A stretch of DNA of 64,000 nt from contig JACCEP010000001.1 in NCBI GenBank assembly GCA_013416395.1, positions 248,001 through 312,000 of the forward strand, in the 5' to 3' direction. Positions 26,269 to 35,140 of the stretch are shown piece after piece. The translations under genes were made by a program, and so were the position numbers. Under the pieces are notes generated by a model that was not told the origin of the DNA, did not search any database, and saw only the letters and a program-made list of their open reading frames with translations. This DNA is from Alcaligenaceae bacterium. GTDB taxonomy: Bacteria > Pseudomonadota > Gammaproteobacteria > Burkholderiales > Burkholderiaceae_B. Each line of letters opens with the position of its first letter. Within the stretch, counting starts at the first letter, position 1.

Positions 26269-27480
26269 TCACGCTCCTTTGGGCAAACCGAGCACTTTCT
26301 CGGCAATAATGTTGCGTTGTATCTCCGAGGTACCGGCCAGAATGGTTTCTGCCTTAGACCACAGAAAAGCATGGATAAACAAAGCAGCCTCTTCGTCATC
26401 GGAAAATGATGCAGAAAGGCAGGCTCGCGGCCCCAGTAACTCAAGTGCCAGGGTCAGCATGATCTGGTGTGCTTCACTCCAGTGCACCTTTGTCGACGAG
26501 CCCAGCGGCCCGGGAGGTTCACCCGACACTGCCGATGCCAAGGCCCTGCGTGATTTGAGCGCCAGCACATGGCTGTCAATTGCCAGCCTCGACCATCGTC
26601 GTACCAAACTGGACGCCTGCTGCCCCAGTTGCTGTCTGTCTGAGATCCACTGTCTGATCTGCATAAGCTCTTGATGAAACCGTACCAACCGCGGAATAAA
26701 ATACGTGCCACGCTCATAGCTGGCAGCCGCCATGGCGATTTTCCACCCCTGGTTTTCCTCGCCGACCAGATCCTCCCGACGCACCTCGGCATTCTCAAAA
26801 AACACCTCACAAAACTCAGCCTCACCCGTCAACTGACGTATAGGCGACACGCGAACCCCCGGTTGCCTCATATTGACCAGCAAAAAGCTCAAGCCTCGAT
26901 GGCGGGGCGCGTCAGGATCTGTGCGCGCCAGCACAAAACACCAATCTGCCTGATCTGCAAAAGACGTCCAGATTTTGTGCCCATTTAGCCGGTAACCGGT
27001 GGCCGTGGCCTCAGCGCGCGTGCGCAGAGAGGCCAGGTCAGACCCAGCACCGGGTTCCGAGTAACCCTGGCACCATATCGTCTGATTGGACAAAATACCT
27101 GGCAGGTAGGCACGTTTTTGTGCTTGAGTGCCAAAATGCAACAAGGTCGGCGCCAGGATGCCATGGCCAATCAGGTTGATGCCCAACGGAGCACCACATA
27201 ACGCATGTTCCTCATGAAAGACCGCTTGTCTTCTCAAATCAAGCGCGTGACCGCCGTACTGTTCGGGCCAGCCCAAACCCGCCATGCCATGACTGCAAAG
27301 GTGGTCTTCCCATCCACGGCGAAAGGCCATGGATCTTGGGTCAGGCAGATCGTGCCACTGCGCCTTGAACGTGGCGTAGTGGGCCGTAAGCCATTCACGG
27401 ACGGCAATGCGGAACGCTTCTTCATGTTCCGGGAAGGAAATGTCATTCTGACTGCTGGCTAGGTTGGGCTGTGGGTTCAT
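26269..27480 (-). CDS. Acyl-CoA dehydrogenase, larger partner
   Basis: A 403-residue FAD-dependent acyl-CoA dehydrogenase introducing an alpha,beta double bond. Seen: GLGWPEQYGGHALDLRRQAVFHEE, the FAD-binding ICQGYSEPGAGSDLA region (here IWCQGYSEPGAGSDLASL), TGYRLNGHKIWTSFADQADW, and the C-terminal SDDEEAALFIHAFLWSKAETILAGTSEIQRNII, where ETILAGTSEIQ marks the active-site end. ATG at 27480 is chosen although its ribosome site is weak; the longer frame to 27603 overlaps the Bug gene. Its last codons overlap the start of the smaller partner. Confidence 0.95.
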   Translation of the reverse strand: MNPQPNLASSQNDISFPEHEEAFRIAVREWLTAHYATFKAQWHDLPDPRSMAFRRGWEDHLCSHGMAGLGWPEQYGGHALDLRRQAVFHEEHALCGAPLGINLIGHGILAPTLLHFGTQAQKRAYLPGILSNQTIWCQGYSEPGAGSDLASLRTRAEATATGYRLNGHKIWTSFADQADWCFVLARTDPDAPRHRGLSFLLVNMRQPGVRVSPIRQLTGEAEFCEVFFENAEVRREDLVGEENQGWKIAMAAASYERGTYFIPRLVRFHQELMQIRQWISDRQQLGQQASSLVRRWSRLAIDSHVLALKSRRALASAVSGEPPGPLGSSTKVHWSEAHQIMLTLALELLGPRACLSASFSDDEEAALFIHAFLWSKAETILAGTSEIQRNIIAEKVLGLPKGA

Positions 27481-27493
27481 ATGCGTCTCGGGT

Positions 27494-28456
27494 TCAATCG
27501 ATGCGAATATTCGCCTCGCTGGCGACCTTGCCCCAAGTTCGAATATCTTGCTCAATAAAGGCTTTGAATGTCTGCGGATCACTGGCAATAACATCAAGGC
27601 CAAGCCCAGTAAACTTCTCTTGTATTTTTGGCTCCTTTACTATCTTGGACAGGGTTGCATAGATCTTCTGAACAATAGGCTCCGGGGTACCCGCCGGCGC
27701 AACCAGACCCAACCAGGGCATGGCAGCAAAACCAGGCACAGCCGTTGCAATAGGCGGCACATTGGGTACCGAAGGTGACGGTTCGGCGGTCGTCACCGCC
27801 AGCACTCTAACTTTGCCGCTTTTTACGAATGGGCCGGATGAGGCCCAGGCATCAAACATCACCTGCACTCGACCAGCGACCAGATCTGTCAGAGCGGGAG
27901 AACTGCCCTTGTACGGAATTTGCTGCATGTCAACGCCAGCCATGCTCTTGAACATTTCAGCTTCGAGCTGCGTTGACGTCCCGACGCCAACTGAGGCGTA
28001 ACTGAGCTTGCCCGGGTTCGCCTTCATGTAGTCGATAAGCTCCTGAACTGTTTTTACAGGCAGGTCGGCATTGACTTCCAGCACATGGACAACAGAGGCC
28101 ACTTGCGAGATGGGAGTGAAGTCCTTGACAGGGTCGTAATCAACTTTGCTGTACACACTTGGTGCAATACCCAACGACGAGGCGGCGAGCAGCATCGTAT
28201 AGCCATCTGGTTTAGCCCGTGATACATGGTTGGAGGCAATCATGGTCCCCGCACCCGGCTTGTTTTCAACCACCACAGGTTTGCCCCACTCGTCACTCAT
28301 GCGCTCAGCCAAAATGCGCGCAAGAATGTCGGTTGCACCGCCTGGCGAAAAGGGCACCACAATGGTCACCGCACGTTCGGGGAAGTTGTCGGCGGCAAAC
28401 GCCCCATTCATCAACATCACACCCAGGCACAAAGCGCCCGTCAATTTCTTCATCAT
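27494..28456 (-). CDS. Bug-family (TctC-like) periplasmic solute receptor
   Basis: A 320-residue Bug receptor with a signal peptide (MMKKLTGALCLGVMLMNGAFAA) and typical family blocks: FPERAVTIVVPFSPGGATDI, ENKPGAGTMIASNHV, KPDGYTML, PVKDFTPISQVASV and YKGSSPALTDLVAGRVQVMFD. AAAGGAGAG precedes the paired ATGs. It sits in the middle of an acyl-CoA catabolic operon between the CoA ligase and the dehydrogenases, so its ligand is probably the acid that the ligase activates. No TctA/TctB genes occur in the window. Confidence 0.95.
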   Translation of the reverse strand: MMKKLTGALCLGVMLMNGAFAADNFPERAVTIVVPFSPGGATDILARILAERMSDEWGKPVVVENKPGAGTMIASNHVSRAKPDGYTMLLAASSLGIAPSVYSKVDYDPVKDFTPISQVASVVHVLEVNADLPVKTVQELIDYMKANPGKLSYASVGVGTSTQLEAEMFKSMAGVDMQQIPYKGSSPALTDLVAGRVQVMFDAWASSGPFVKSGKVRVLAVTTAEPSPSVPNVPPIATAVPGFAAMPWLGLVAPAGTPEPIVQKIYATLSKIVKEPKIQEKFTGLGLDVIASDPQTFKAFIEQDIRTWGKVASEANIRID

Positions 28457-28490
28457 GTCTCTCTCCTTTAGGGTTTCGTTGTTACTGCTG

Positions 28491-30614
28491 TTAATTGCCA
28501 GTCACGATCAGCGCGTCCAGCGCTACCGCGCCGTCGCCCTTTCGCCGCACCAGCAAGGGGTTAACTTCCACTTCATTCACATTCGCTGGCGCGGCTACCA
28601 TGGCATCGCCTAACGCCACAATGGCATCACACGCTGCAGCCAGGTCAGCTGGAGGCGCGTTGCGATAGCCATCCAGCAACGGAAACGCAATCAGCTCCCG
28701 CAACAAGGCTTGAACGCGATCCGCATTCACGGGCAAAAGACTGTGTCGCACATCCTGATACAGCTCGGTCAGAACGCCGCCCAGCCCAACGGTCAGCATT
28801 GGGCCGAACACCGGGTCTCTGCGTGCACCCACGATCAACTCGACACCACTGGTCTCCATCTTTTGCACCAGTACGCCCTCCAGCCTGGCTTCAGGTGCTA
28901 GCTGTGCGATCCGCGCCATCATGTCGCGGTACTTCTGCTCAAGCTCAGTCTCGGTACGGACGTTGAGGACAACGCCTCCCACCTCCGTCTTGTGGGCGAT
29001 ATCTGGGCTGACAATTTTGAGAACAACCGGATATCCGAGGGCCGCCGCCTGCACCCGCGCATCATCCAGACTGTGTGCACTGCTCATTTCCTTGACAGGC
29101 ACACCAAAGCGCGACAGGTAATTTAAAGCCTGTGTTTCGGTAACGGTGGTTGAGATCGGGAAAGCTGAACTGTCAGCTACCAACACTTGGGCCGGGGCTA
29201 CTGCATTCATGCCTGTCTTAAAGGCGGGCGACAGGGCCGCACACCGTCGCCTTTCCTGCCATAACAAGAATGGGCCCAGTGCCGACACCGCTCTGCCAAG
29301 ATCGTCAAATACCGCCACGCCCGCGTCGCGCAACATGTCGCGCGTAGCTGCTTTACCGGTATCAATGGCGGCCATGAATCTGGGGTACTCTGCCGCGACA
29401 GCCGCAATGCTATCGGCCATGCGGTCCAACATATAACCAGGCGCGTAAATCACTACTGCATCAAGCGCGTCGGTATTAGCCAGAACCGCCAACACCTCGT
29501 GCACAAAACCAGGGTTATTGACCACATTGCCCGTCACATCGACGGGATTGCCGACCATTCCATAGTCGGGAATGCCTTTGCGAAGCACTGCCTGTACATC
29601 TGCCGGCAAATCCGGAAGATCCAACCCCGCGTCAATGAAACGATCGGCCAAAATGGCACCCAGCGCCCCCGACATGGTAATAACTGCAACGCGACGTCCG
29701 GCAGTCCTGTGGCGCAGTCGCGCCAATTGTGCCAGCAATGCCATCTGTGCAAAGTCATTGGCTTCGATGACGTTCGCCTGTTCAAAAACCGCTTGGTACA
29801 CACGCCTGTCGCCCGCCAGCGCAGACGTATGGGACTGCACAGCCGCCGCACCTTTCGCCGTTGTCCCTGCTTTCAGCGCGATCAGCATTTTGTCCCGCTG
29901 TCTCAGTGTCTCGCAGGCCGCAAGAAAGCGCGGACCATTTCGCAATTGCTCGATATACCCAACGACAACATCCGTGTCGGGGTCTTCTGCGAGATACTCG
30001 AGGTACTCCGAGAACTCAACACAAGCTTCATTACCCGTATTGATAAAGTGGGACACCGGTACATCAAGCTGCCTGAGCAGCCCGTAAACGGCTGCGCACA
30101 CGTTGCCGCTTTGCGTCAACAGACTGACGTGTCCTGCACCCTGCTGCATTGACGAAGTATTGAACACTGAGGCAAACGCCGTATGCGCCTGCGTGTTGAG
30201 GTTGGCAAAGCCCATACAGTTAGGTCCGGCCACCGCCATGCCAGAGGCATCGGCAAAAAGCTCCACCTCATTCTGAAGGGCGGCCCCTGCTTCACCCTCT
30301 TCGGCGAAGCCTGCCGCATAAACAATGGCAGCTTTAACACCCACAGCATGGCAGCGCTTCAGCATAGCTAACACGTCAGACGCAGCAATGGCCAGCACGG
30401 CCAAGTCTACTGGCTGCGGTATTGACTCGATATCGGTGTAGCAAGGCAGACCAAATACTTCCTCGTATTTGGGATTAACGGGAAACACCTTACCCTCATA
30501 TCCATACCGGGTAATGAGCGATATTGGCATCCCACCAATACGACCTTCTTTCGAGCTGGCGCCCACAAATGCGATCGACCTGGGGTTCAACAGAGGTTCA
30601 AGCCGATGGATCAT
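28491..30614 (-). CDS. Acyl-CoA synthetase (NDP-forming), acetate-CoA ligase family
   Basis: 707 residues with the same architecture as the protein at 681-2771. There is a CoA-binding domain (NPRSIAFVGASSKEGRIGG near residues 10-28), ligase domains with the phospho-histidine motif QSHTSALAGDRRVYQAVF, and a C-terminal ATP-grasp domain (about 490-700, with VVLKIVSPDIAHKTEVGGV). ATG at 30614 overlaps the stop of the enoyl-CoA hydratase gene by four bases (ATGA), so the two are coupled. It should convert the imported acid to its CoA ester for the dehydrogenase and hydratase of the same operon. The acid itself is not identifiable from sequence. Confidence 0.93.
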   Translation of the reverse strand: MIHRLEPLLNPRSIAFVGASSKEGRIGGMPISLITRYGYEGKVFPVNPKYEEVFGLPCYTDIESIPQPVDLAVLAIAASDVLAMLKRCHAVGVKAAIVYAAGFAEEGEAGAALQNEVELFADASGMAVAGPNCMGFANLNTQAHTAFASVFNTSSMQQGAGHVSLLTQSGNVCAAVYGLLRQLDVPVSHFINTGNEACVEFSEYLEYLAEDPDTDVVVGYIEQLRNGPRFLAACETLRQRDKMLIALKAGTTAKGAAAVQSHTSALAGDRRVYQAVFEQANVIEANDFAQMALLAQLARLRHRTAGRRVAVITMSGALGAILADRFIDAGLDLPDLPADVQAVLRKGIPDYGMVGNPVDVTGNVVNNPGFVHEVLAVLANTDALDAVVIYAPGYMLDRMADSIAAVAAEYPRFMAAIDTGKAATRDMLRDAGVAVFDDLGRAVSALGPFLLWQERRRCAALSPAFKTGMNAVAPAQVLVADSSAFPISTTVTETQALNYLSRFGVPVKEMSSAHSLDDARVQAAALGYPVVLKIVSPDIAHKTEVGGVVLNVRTETELEQKYRDMMARIAQLAPEARLEGVLVQKMETSGVELIVGARRDPVFGPMLTVGLGGVLTELYQDVRHSLLPVNADRVQALLRELIAFPLLDGYRNAPPADLAAACDAIVALGDAMVAAPANVNEVEVNPLLVRRKGDGAVALDALIVTGN

Positions 30615-31414
30615 GCCGAATCACCCGCCTTATTGCGCTGTATTGCCCCGGCCAGCCCGCGATCGCGAACGGCCTTGAACTCCTCACTCATATGGGATAA
30701 CTGATGCGTATCGAAATGCGCAGATAAGGCGGAACGATATCCCTGAATATCAAGCGTGCGATTCAGCGACTTCTTGATTAGGCGAAGCCCGAAAGGCGGG
30801 GCCTGCGCGATGCGCTGGGCCATGGCCAGAGTTTCCTGCTCGAGGTCCGCGCGAGGCACCACACGGTTAACCATACCAATTCGCAAAGCCTCTTCAGCCA
30901 GCATCTTGTCGCCCGTAAACAGCATTTCTTTTGCGCGACGCAATCCCATCACCCATGGATGCACCAACACCTCTGTCGCAGCGGCAGCCAGCGTCTGTCC
31001 GACGGGATCAGAAAAGAATGCATCCTCAGAGCACACCACCAGATCACACATATTGGCCACCATGAAACCGGCGGCGACGCATGCACCCTGTACCTGTGCG
31101 ATCGTAGGCTTAGGCATGTCCCACAGTCTCAGGCAGTAGTCAAAATAGCGCAGTGACTCATACTCCCAGCGCTCCTCCACCGTGAAGTTAGCCCTACTGG
31201 CCTGGGCCTCTTTAAGGTCGTGTCCCGCCGAAAAATGATCTCCCACGCCCGCAACAATGACCACTCTTACGGAATCGTCATGAGCGGCATCCCCCACGGC
31301 ACAATCAAACTCATCGAGCAGCTGTCGGCTTTGTGCATTGCGTGCTTCAGGACGGTTGAGTGATATTCGCCTCACCGCGCCTATGTTTTCTATCAACAAC
31401 AATGTCTCACTCAT
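30611..31414 (-). CDS. Enoyl-CoA hydratase/isomerase family protein
   Basis: A 267-residue crotonase-fold enzyme. Seen: an N-terminal NIGAVRRISLNRPEARNAQS, the oxyanion-hole block VGDHFSAGHDLKEAQ, and the second GACVAAGFMVANMCDLVVCSEDAFFSDP region. The position normally held by the catalytic Glu of hydratases (in the A.CVAAGF/MCDLV region) does not show the classic residue clearly, so hydratase versus isomerase activity is open. ATG at 31414 has GGAGAGAG ahead; the longer frame to 31450 is not supported. It is the first gene of the operon, divergent from the IclR regulator. Confidence 0.92.
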   Translation of the reverse strand: MSETLLLIENIGAVRRISLNRPEARNAQSRQLLDEFDCAVGDAAHDDSVRVVIVAGVGDHFSAGHDLKEAQASRANFTVEERWEYESLRYFDYCLRLWDMPKPTIAQVQGACVAAGFMVANMCDLVVCSEDAFFSDPVGQTLAAAATEVLVHPWVMGLRRAKEMLFTGDKMLAEEALRIGMVNRVVPRADLEQETLAMAQRIAQAPPFGLRLIKKSLNRTLDIQGYRSALSAHFDTHQLSHMSEEFKAVRDRGLAGAIQRNKAGDSA

Positions 31415-31486
31415 AACGTCTCTCTCCAAACCAGAAGTTGGCAAACTCATGGAATCGGATTAAGTCAGTTATATTCCTACATTACA

Positions 31487-31497
31487 AACATTATGTT
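31487..31497. promoter_or_regulatory. Candidate IclR operator palindrome
   Basis: AACATTATGTT, an 11-bp palindrome in the 99-base gap between the divergent operon and regulator. It overlaps the upstream in-frame ATG (31493) of the regulator, which is one reason to prefer the start at 31514. The role is inferred from position. Confidence 0.35.
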
Positions 31498-31513
31498 GAT
31501 AAAATCCCACTAT

Positions 31514-32287
31514 ATGGACAAACCAAGCAAATCTGGTACGCAAAGCGTACGTCGCGCCCTGCAACTCATGCGGTTTCTTGCCCAGCACGATGTAGCAGGT
31601 CTTTCATTGCAGCAAATTACAACGCTTAGCGGCCTTGAACGCTCTACGGCACACCGTCTCATCTCTTGCCTGGTAGACGAAAATTTTGCACACCGCGATA
31701 ACACGTCACGGTGTTATCACCTGGGCATCGACGCCATGCAGATTGGCTTTGCAACCATGCATCGCGTTCCTATTGATGACACGCTGAAGCCATTGACGAA
31801 ACGCCTGTGCCGGCTATCAGGGGATACGGTTTTTCTGGTGGTTCAACAAGGAGACCATGCGCTATGTTTATCACGCGAGCACGGCGACTTTCCCGTCAGA
31901 ATTTTTACCATCGATGCAGGTGAAAAGCGCCTGCTGGGCATGGGGGCTGGCGGGCTAGCGCTATTGGCCTCCTATGATGAAACGGACATCAGCGCGCTCC
32001 ATGCGCGGCATCAGGCCGAGTATGATCAAGCAGGCCTCACACTGGCCACGTTATTGCAGAAAGCCTGTATCACGCGCGAAAGAGGGTTCTCTGAAATTGT
32101 GGAAGGCATTACGCCCGGAATATCAGGCGTAGGGTATGCTTTTTCAATATCCCAAATTACGCGAGTAGCAATAAGCTTTGGCGCAATAAGCCAGCGGCTC
32201 GATGGTGCACGTCGTCGCGAAATGGGCGAACTACTGGTTTCAGAATGCACTCGCTGGGCCCGTACGTCCAATACCAAAACATCCTGA
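31514..32287 (+). CDS. IclR-family transcriptional regulator
   Basis: About 257 residues. An N-terminal winged helix-turn-helix (SVRRALQLMRFLAQHDVAGLSLQQITTLSGLERSTAHRLISCL) is followed by the IclR effector domain (about residues 80-250). That domain has LVVQQGDHALCLSREHGDFP, GAGGLALLA and RERGFSEIVEGITPGISGVGYAF. It is divergent from the enoyl-CoA hydratase operon and is its likely repressor or activator, responding to an acid or CoA intermediate. ATG at 31514 is preferred; ATG at 31493 would add seven residues. Neither shows a strong ribosome site. Confidence 0.93.
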   Translation: MDKPSKSGTQSVRRALQLMRFLAQHDVAGLSLQQITTLSGLERSTAHRLISCLVDENFAHRDNTSRCYHLGIDAMQIGFATMHRVPIDDTLKPLTKRLCRLSGDTVFLVVQQGDHALCLSREHGDFPVRIFTIDAGEKRLLGMGAGGLALLASYDETDISALHARHQAEYDQAGLTLATLLQKACITRERGFSEIVEGITPGISGVGYAFSISQITRVAISFGAISQRLDGARRREMGELLVSECTRWARTSNTKTS

Positions 32288-32428
32288 GCCGCTTGGCGCA
32301 GGATACTGTACTGTCGTCCCGAAAGAGGCGTATGGGTTCGACATCGACTTAGTCATAGGCCGCGACCATATCGTAATGTCTGTGCTGTGGCCGTGCTTTC
32401 GCACAAGTCACAGAACAGGCGCCACAAC

Positions 32429-32785
32429 TTAGTGTTCAATAAACTGATTTTGATGCGTGGCTTCATACTGCTGCAAAGCAAGCTCTACCTGACTGCGAGT
32501 TTTGGTACTAACAGCCATGTGAGGGGGGTTGTTCATGCCAAATTCGTTAACCTCGCCGTCCTTGAACGCTGCTTGCAACTGGGCCTGCACCTGGGCATGC
32601 GTTTCTTCTGGCCCTGGAGCACGCTGTACTGGGTAGCCAAGTTCGCCTTCGCTAATCAGGCCTTGCGTCTCTGCCTGATCTAATTGCTGCACGACTTGCG
32701 CACGTGTTTCGGTGGCTGCCTGGGCGACAGTGATACCCGCCGACATAGCAACAGCAACCATCACTGCGGAAATTACGGTTTTCAT
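32429..32785 (-). CDS. DUF4148 domain-containing secreted protein
   Basis: A 118-residue small exported protein of a family frequent in Burkholderiales. Seen: a signal peptide (MKTVISAVMVAVAMSAGITVAQA), then two similar helical motifs with TRAQVVQQLDQAETQGLI and THAQVQAQLQAAF/TRSQVELALQQYEA, i.e. repeated T.AQV..QL units. ATG at 32785 has GGAG about 8 bases upstream. The function is unknown. It converges with the IclR gene and is divergent from the LysR gene. Confidence 0.88.
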   Translation of the reverse strand: MKTVISAVMVAVAMSAGITVAQAATETRAQVVQQLDQAETQGLISEGELGYPVQRAPGPEETHAQVQAQLQAAFKDGEVNEFGMNNPPHMAVSTKTRSQVELALQQYEATHQNQFIEH

Positions 32786-32980
32786 ACTAAAACTCCAATA
32801 AACGTAAAAAACCAAATGGCTTTTCAGGTCTTTTCCACAAACATTTATGTGTTGAGATTGGCTTTAGTATGTGACAAAAGCGTTGACCGATAAATAACGA
32901 AATCAGAATTCATTTTTCCATAAACATCAATAATCTATGGAGTATTAAGAGAACACTTGCTACCATTAAAGTTAAATTTG

Positions 32981-33892
32981 ATGCAAACCATGCAATCCAA
33001 GTCAACCTCTCTTGACGACATTGCCCTGTTTGTTGCGGTAGCCAGGCATAAAAGTTTTACCCACGGTGCTGACGCCCTTGATATGCCTGCGTCTACACTG
33101 TCACGTCGCATCAGCCTGCTCGAACGCGCAATCGGAGTACGTCTGCTCAAGCGCAGTACTCGCCGGGTCGAGCTCACCGAGGCCGGTGCCGTTTACTTCG
33201 AGCGCTGCCAGCATATTGTTGACGAAGCACGTATTGCTCACGAGCAACTCATAGAAGCTGTCAGCCAGCCCAAAGGTCGTTTACGCATTTCCATGCCCTC
33301 GAGCTTTGCCCTTATGTTCCTGCCCGCAGCAATGCTTGAGTTTACCCAGCGGTATCCTGACATTGAGTGCGAGTACGACCTGGGCATAAGGCCTCTAGAT
33401 CTTCTTGTCGAGCCCGTAGATATTCTCATCCGCATCGGCAATGCACCTGATTCCGGGCTTGTGGCGCACCAGATGGGTAGCATACGTCTGGGGCTTTATG
33501 CATCAACGCAATACCTGGCCAGCCACGGTACGCCCACAACACCTGCCGAGCTTGTTCACCACGAGTGTCTGCGCACATCAACGAGCCGTGAAGACTCCCT
33601 CTGGAAGCTTTATAATGGGAAGGTCATGCATGAAGTGCAAGTCAGAGGCCGCATGGCCCTTAACAACGTCATCATGCTGTCGCGCATGGCGGGTCTGGGG
33701 GCTGGTATTGTTCCCCTGTCGCTCAATGACCTTGCGCACTTGGGCCGGGTCGAGCCACTCACACGGATACTGCCCGACTGGCAGTTCGCCCCAATTCCGC
33801 TGATGGCCTTGTTTTCTTCTCGGCTTCTGCCGGCACGCACACGCGCTTTTATTGATTTTCTAAGCAGCAAATTTGAAGAAGGCAGCAAGTAA
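32981..33892 (+). CDS. LysR-family transcriptional regulator
   Basis: About 303 residues. An N-terminal winged helix (LDDIALFVAVARHKSFTHGADALDMPASTLSRRISLLERAIGVRLLKRSTRRVELTEAG) is followed by the LysR substrate-binding domain (about 95-300) of the CrgA/DsdC-like group (GRLRISMPSSFALMFLPAAMLEFTQRYPDIECE). ATG at 32981 is chosen; ATG at 32990 is nearly as good and no ribosome site is obvious. The target gene is not evident; the divergent DUF4148 gene is the nearest candidate. The 195-base gap between them is AT-rich. Confidence 0.93.
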   Translation: MQTMQSKSTSLDDIALFVAVARHKSFTHGADALDMPASTLSRRISLLERAIGVRLLKRSTRRVELTEAGAVYFERCQHIVDEARIAHEQLIEAVSQPKGRLRISMPSSFALMFLPAAMLEFTQRYPDIECEYDLGIRPLDLLVEPVDILIRIGNAPDSGLVAHQMGSIRLGLYASTQYLASHGTPTTPAELVHHECLRTSTSREDSLWKLYNGKVMHEVQVRGRMALNNVIMLSRMAGLGAGIVPLSLNDLAHLGRVEPLTRILPDWQFAPIPLMALFSSRLLPARTRAFIDFLSSKFEEGSK

Positions 33893-34025
33893 AAATTAGC
33901 GTTATCCCATGCGGCCAGGTCTTCCGGGTGTGCCTATCTCGACCAGGCCGGGCTCAGCGGTTTCCCATCGTGACTGCCACAAACGCAACCCGACACGGCC
34001 AAAGGTAAGCGAAGCCAGGCCACCA

Positions 34026-34053
34026 GGAACCTTCCGGGCACATAAGCGTCTAA
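34026..34053 (+). promoter_or_regulatory. SigmaE-type promoter match upstream of rpoH
   Basis: GGAACCT at 34026-34032, a 16-base spacer, and TCTAA at 34049-34053. This resembles the extracytoplasmic sigmaE consensus GGAACTT-N16-TCTRA known from E. coli, where sigmaE also transcribes rpoH. A match of the same form with the same spacing lies before the candidate RNA at 35107. Confidence 0.5.
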
Positions 34054-34072
34054 TTTCACTATGTTTTCGGCG

Positions 34073-34099
34073 TTAGCACTCTATAAGCCACAGTGCTAA
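34073..34099. promoter_or_regulatory. CIRCE element (HrcA operator) upstream of rpoH
   Basis: TTAGCACTC-N9-CAGTGCTAA, matching the CIRCE consensus TTAGCACTC-N9-GAGTGCTAA at 17 of 18 arm positions with the exact 9-base spacer. A TATAAT hexamer follows immediately (34100-34105), and -35-like TTAGCA falls inside the element, so bound HrcA would occlude a sigma70 promoter. Confidence 0.85.
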
Positions 34100-34138
34100 T
34101 ATAATGTTAGGTATCTTTCAAAGGATCGTTAATATACG

Positions 34139-35029
34139 ATGACAAACAACACGCAATCCTTAGCACTCACCAACCAACAGTTGGCAGTAGCGGTATCCAA
34201 TCCAGGCGCCCTTGGCACAATCGAGGCGTATATCAGCGCTGTCAATCGTTTGCCCATGCTTACAGCGGCTGAAGAGGTATCACTGGGAAAGCGGTTGCGC
34301 GACGAGTCTGACCTAGACGCAGCCCGCCAGCTTATTACCTCACACTTGCGTCTCGTGGTATCTGTAGCGCGCCAGTACCTCGGCTATGGTCTGCCCCATG
34401 CTGATCTTATTCAGGAAGGCAACGTAGGTCTGATGAAAGCCGTTAAGCGCTTTGACCCAGAGCGCGGCGTACGGCTGGTTTCTTTCGCTGTACATTGGAT
34501 CAAGGCCGAGATCCACGAATACATTGTGCGCAACTGGCGTCTGGTCAAAGTGGCCACCACCAAGGCCCAGCGCAAATTGTTTTTCAACCTGCGCCGCATG
34601 CGGCCTGACGACAGCGGTCAAAGCCTTGATCCTGATCAGGTAAACGCCATCGCCCAAGAGCTCAACGTGCGCCCACAAGACGTTGCCGAAATGGAAGTGC
34701 GCATGTCTGGCCGCGAAATGGCGCTTGACGCCCGCGAAGGCGACGACAATGATTTCGCGCCCATCTCTTATCTGTCAGACGAAGGGCAGCAAGAGCCCTC
34801 CCGGGTACTTGAGCGCCAGGCTTACGACACACTGCAAAGCGAGGGGCTAACCCACGCCATAGACGGGCTTGACGACCGCTCACGGCGCATCGTGCAGGCA
34901 CGCTGGCTGCAAGATGAAGGCGGAGCCACGCTCCATGACCTGGCGGCAGAATTCGGCGTTTCGGCCGAGCGCATTCGCCAAATTGAAGCAGCCGCTTTCA
35001 AAAAACTGCGTGTCGCACTGGCGTCATAA
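34139..35029 (+). CDS. rpoH: RNA polymerase sigma-32 (heat shock) factor
   Basis: A 296-residue RpoH. Seen: region 2 with RLVVSVARQYLGYGLPHADLIQEGNVGLMKAVKRFDPERGVRLVSFAVHWIKAEIHEYI, the diagnostic RpoH box QRKLFFNLRR (about residues 142-151), and region 4 with LHDLAAEFGVSAERIRQIEAAAFKKLR. AAAGGAT lies about 14 bases before the ATG, a loose ribosome site. Upstream are a CIRCE element and a sigmaE-type promoter match, so both HrcA and envelope stress may feed into its expression. It is followed by a candidate small RNA and an intrinsic terminator. Confidence 0.97.
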   Translation: MTNNTQSLALTNQQLAVAVSNPGALGTIEAYISAVNRLPMLTAAEEVSLGKRLRDESDLDAARQLITSHLRLVVSVARQYLGYGLPHADLIQEGNVGLMKAVKRFDPERGVRLVSFAVHWIKAEIHEYIVRNWRLVKVATTKAQRKLFFNLRRMRPDDSGQSLDPDQVNAIAQELNVRPQDVAEMEVRMSGREMALDAREGDDNDFAPISYLSDEGQQEPSRVLERQAYDTLQSEGLTHAIDGLDDRSRRIVQARWLQDEGGATLHDLAAEFGVSAERIRQIEAAAFKKLRVALAS

Positions 35030-35106
35030 TTTCATACCCGCCCCGCCCGCCGCTGGCAGGTGGGGCACCCACTGACACAATTACATACATCTTAGTTTCT
35101 CAGGCG

Positions 35107-35134
35107 GGAACTTAACGCCGACAGCGGCCCCTAA
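35107..35134 (+). promoter_or_regulatory. SigmaE-type promoter match between rpoH and the antiporter
   Basis: GGAACTT at 35107-35113, a 16-base spacer, then CCTAA at 35130-35134. It has the same layout as the match before rpoH. A start near 35141 would give a transcript of about 115-120 bases ending at the terminator 35233-35259. Confidence 0.45.
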
Positions 35135-35140
35135 GCTACA

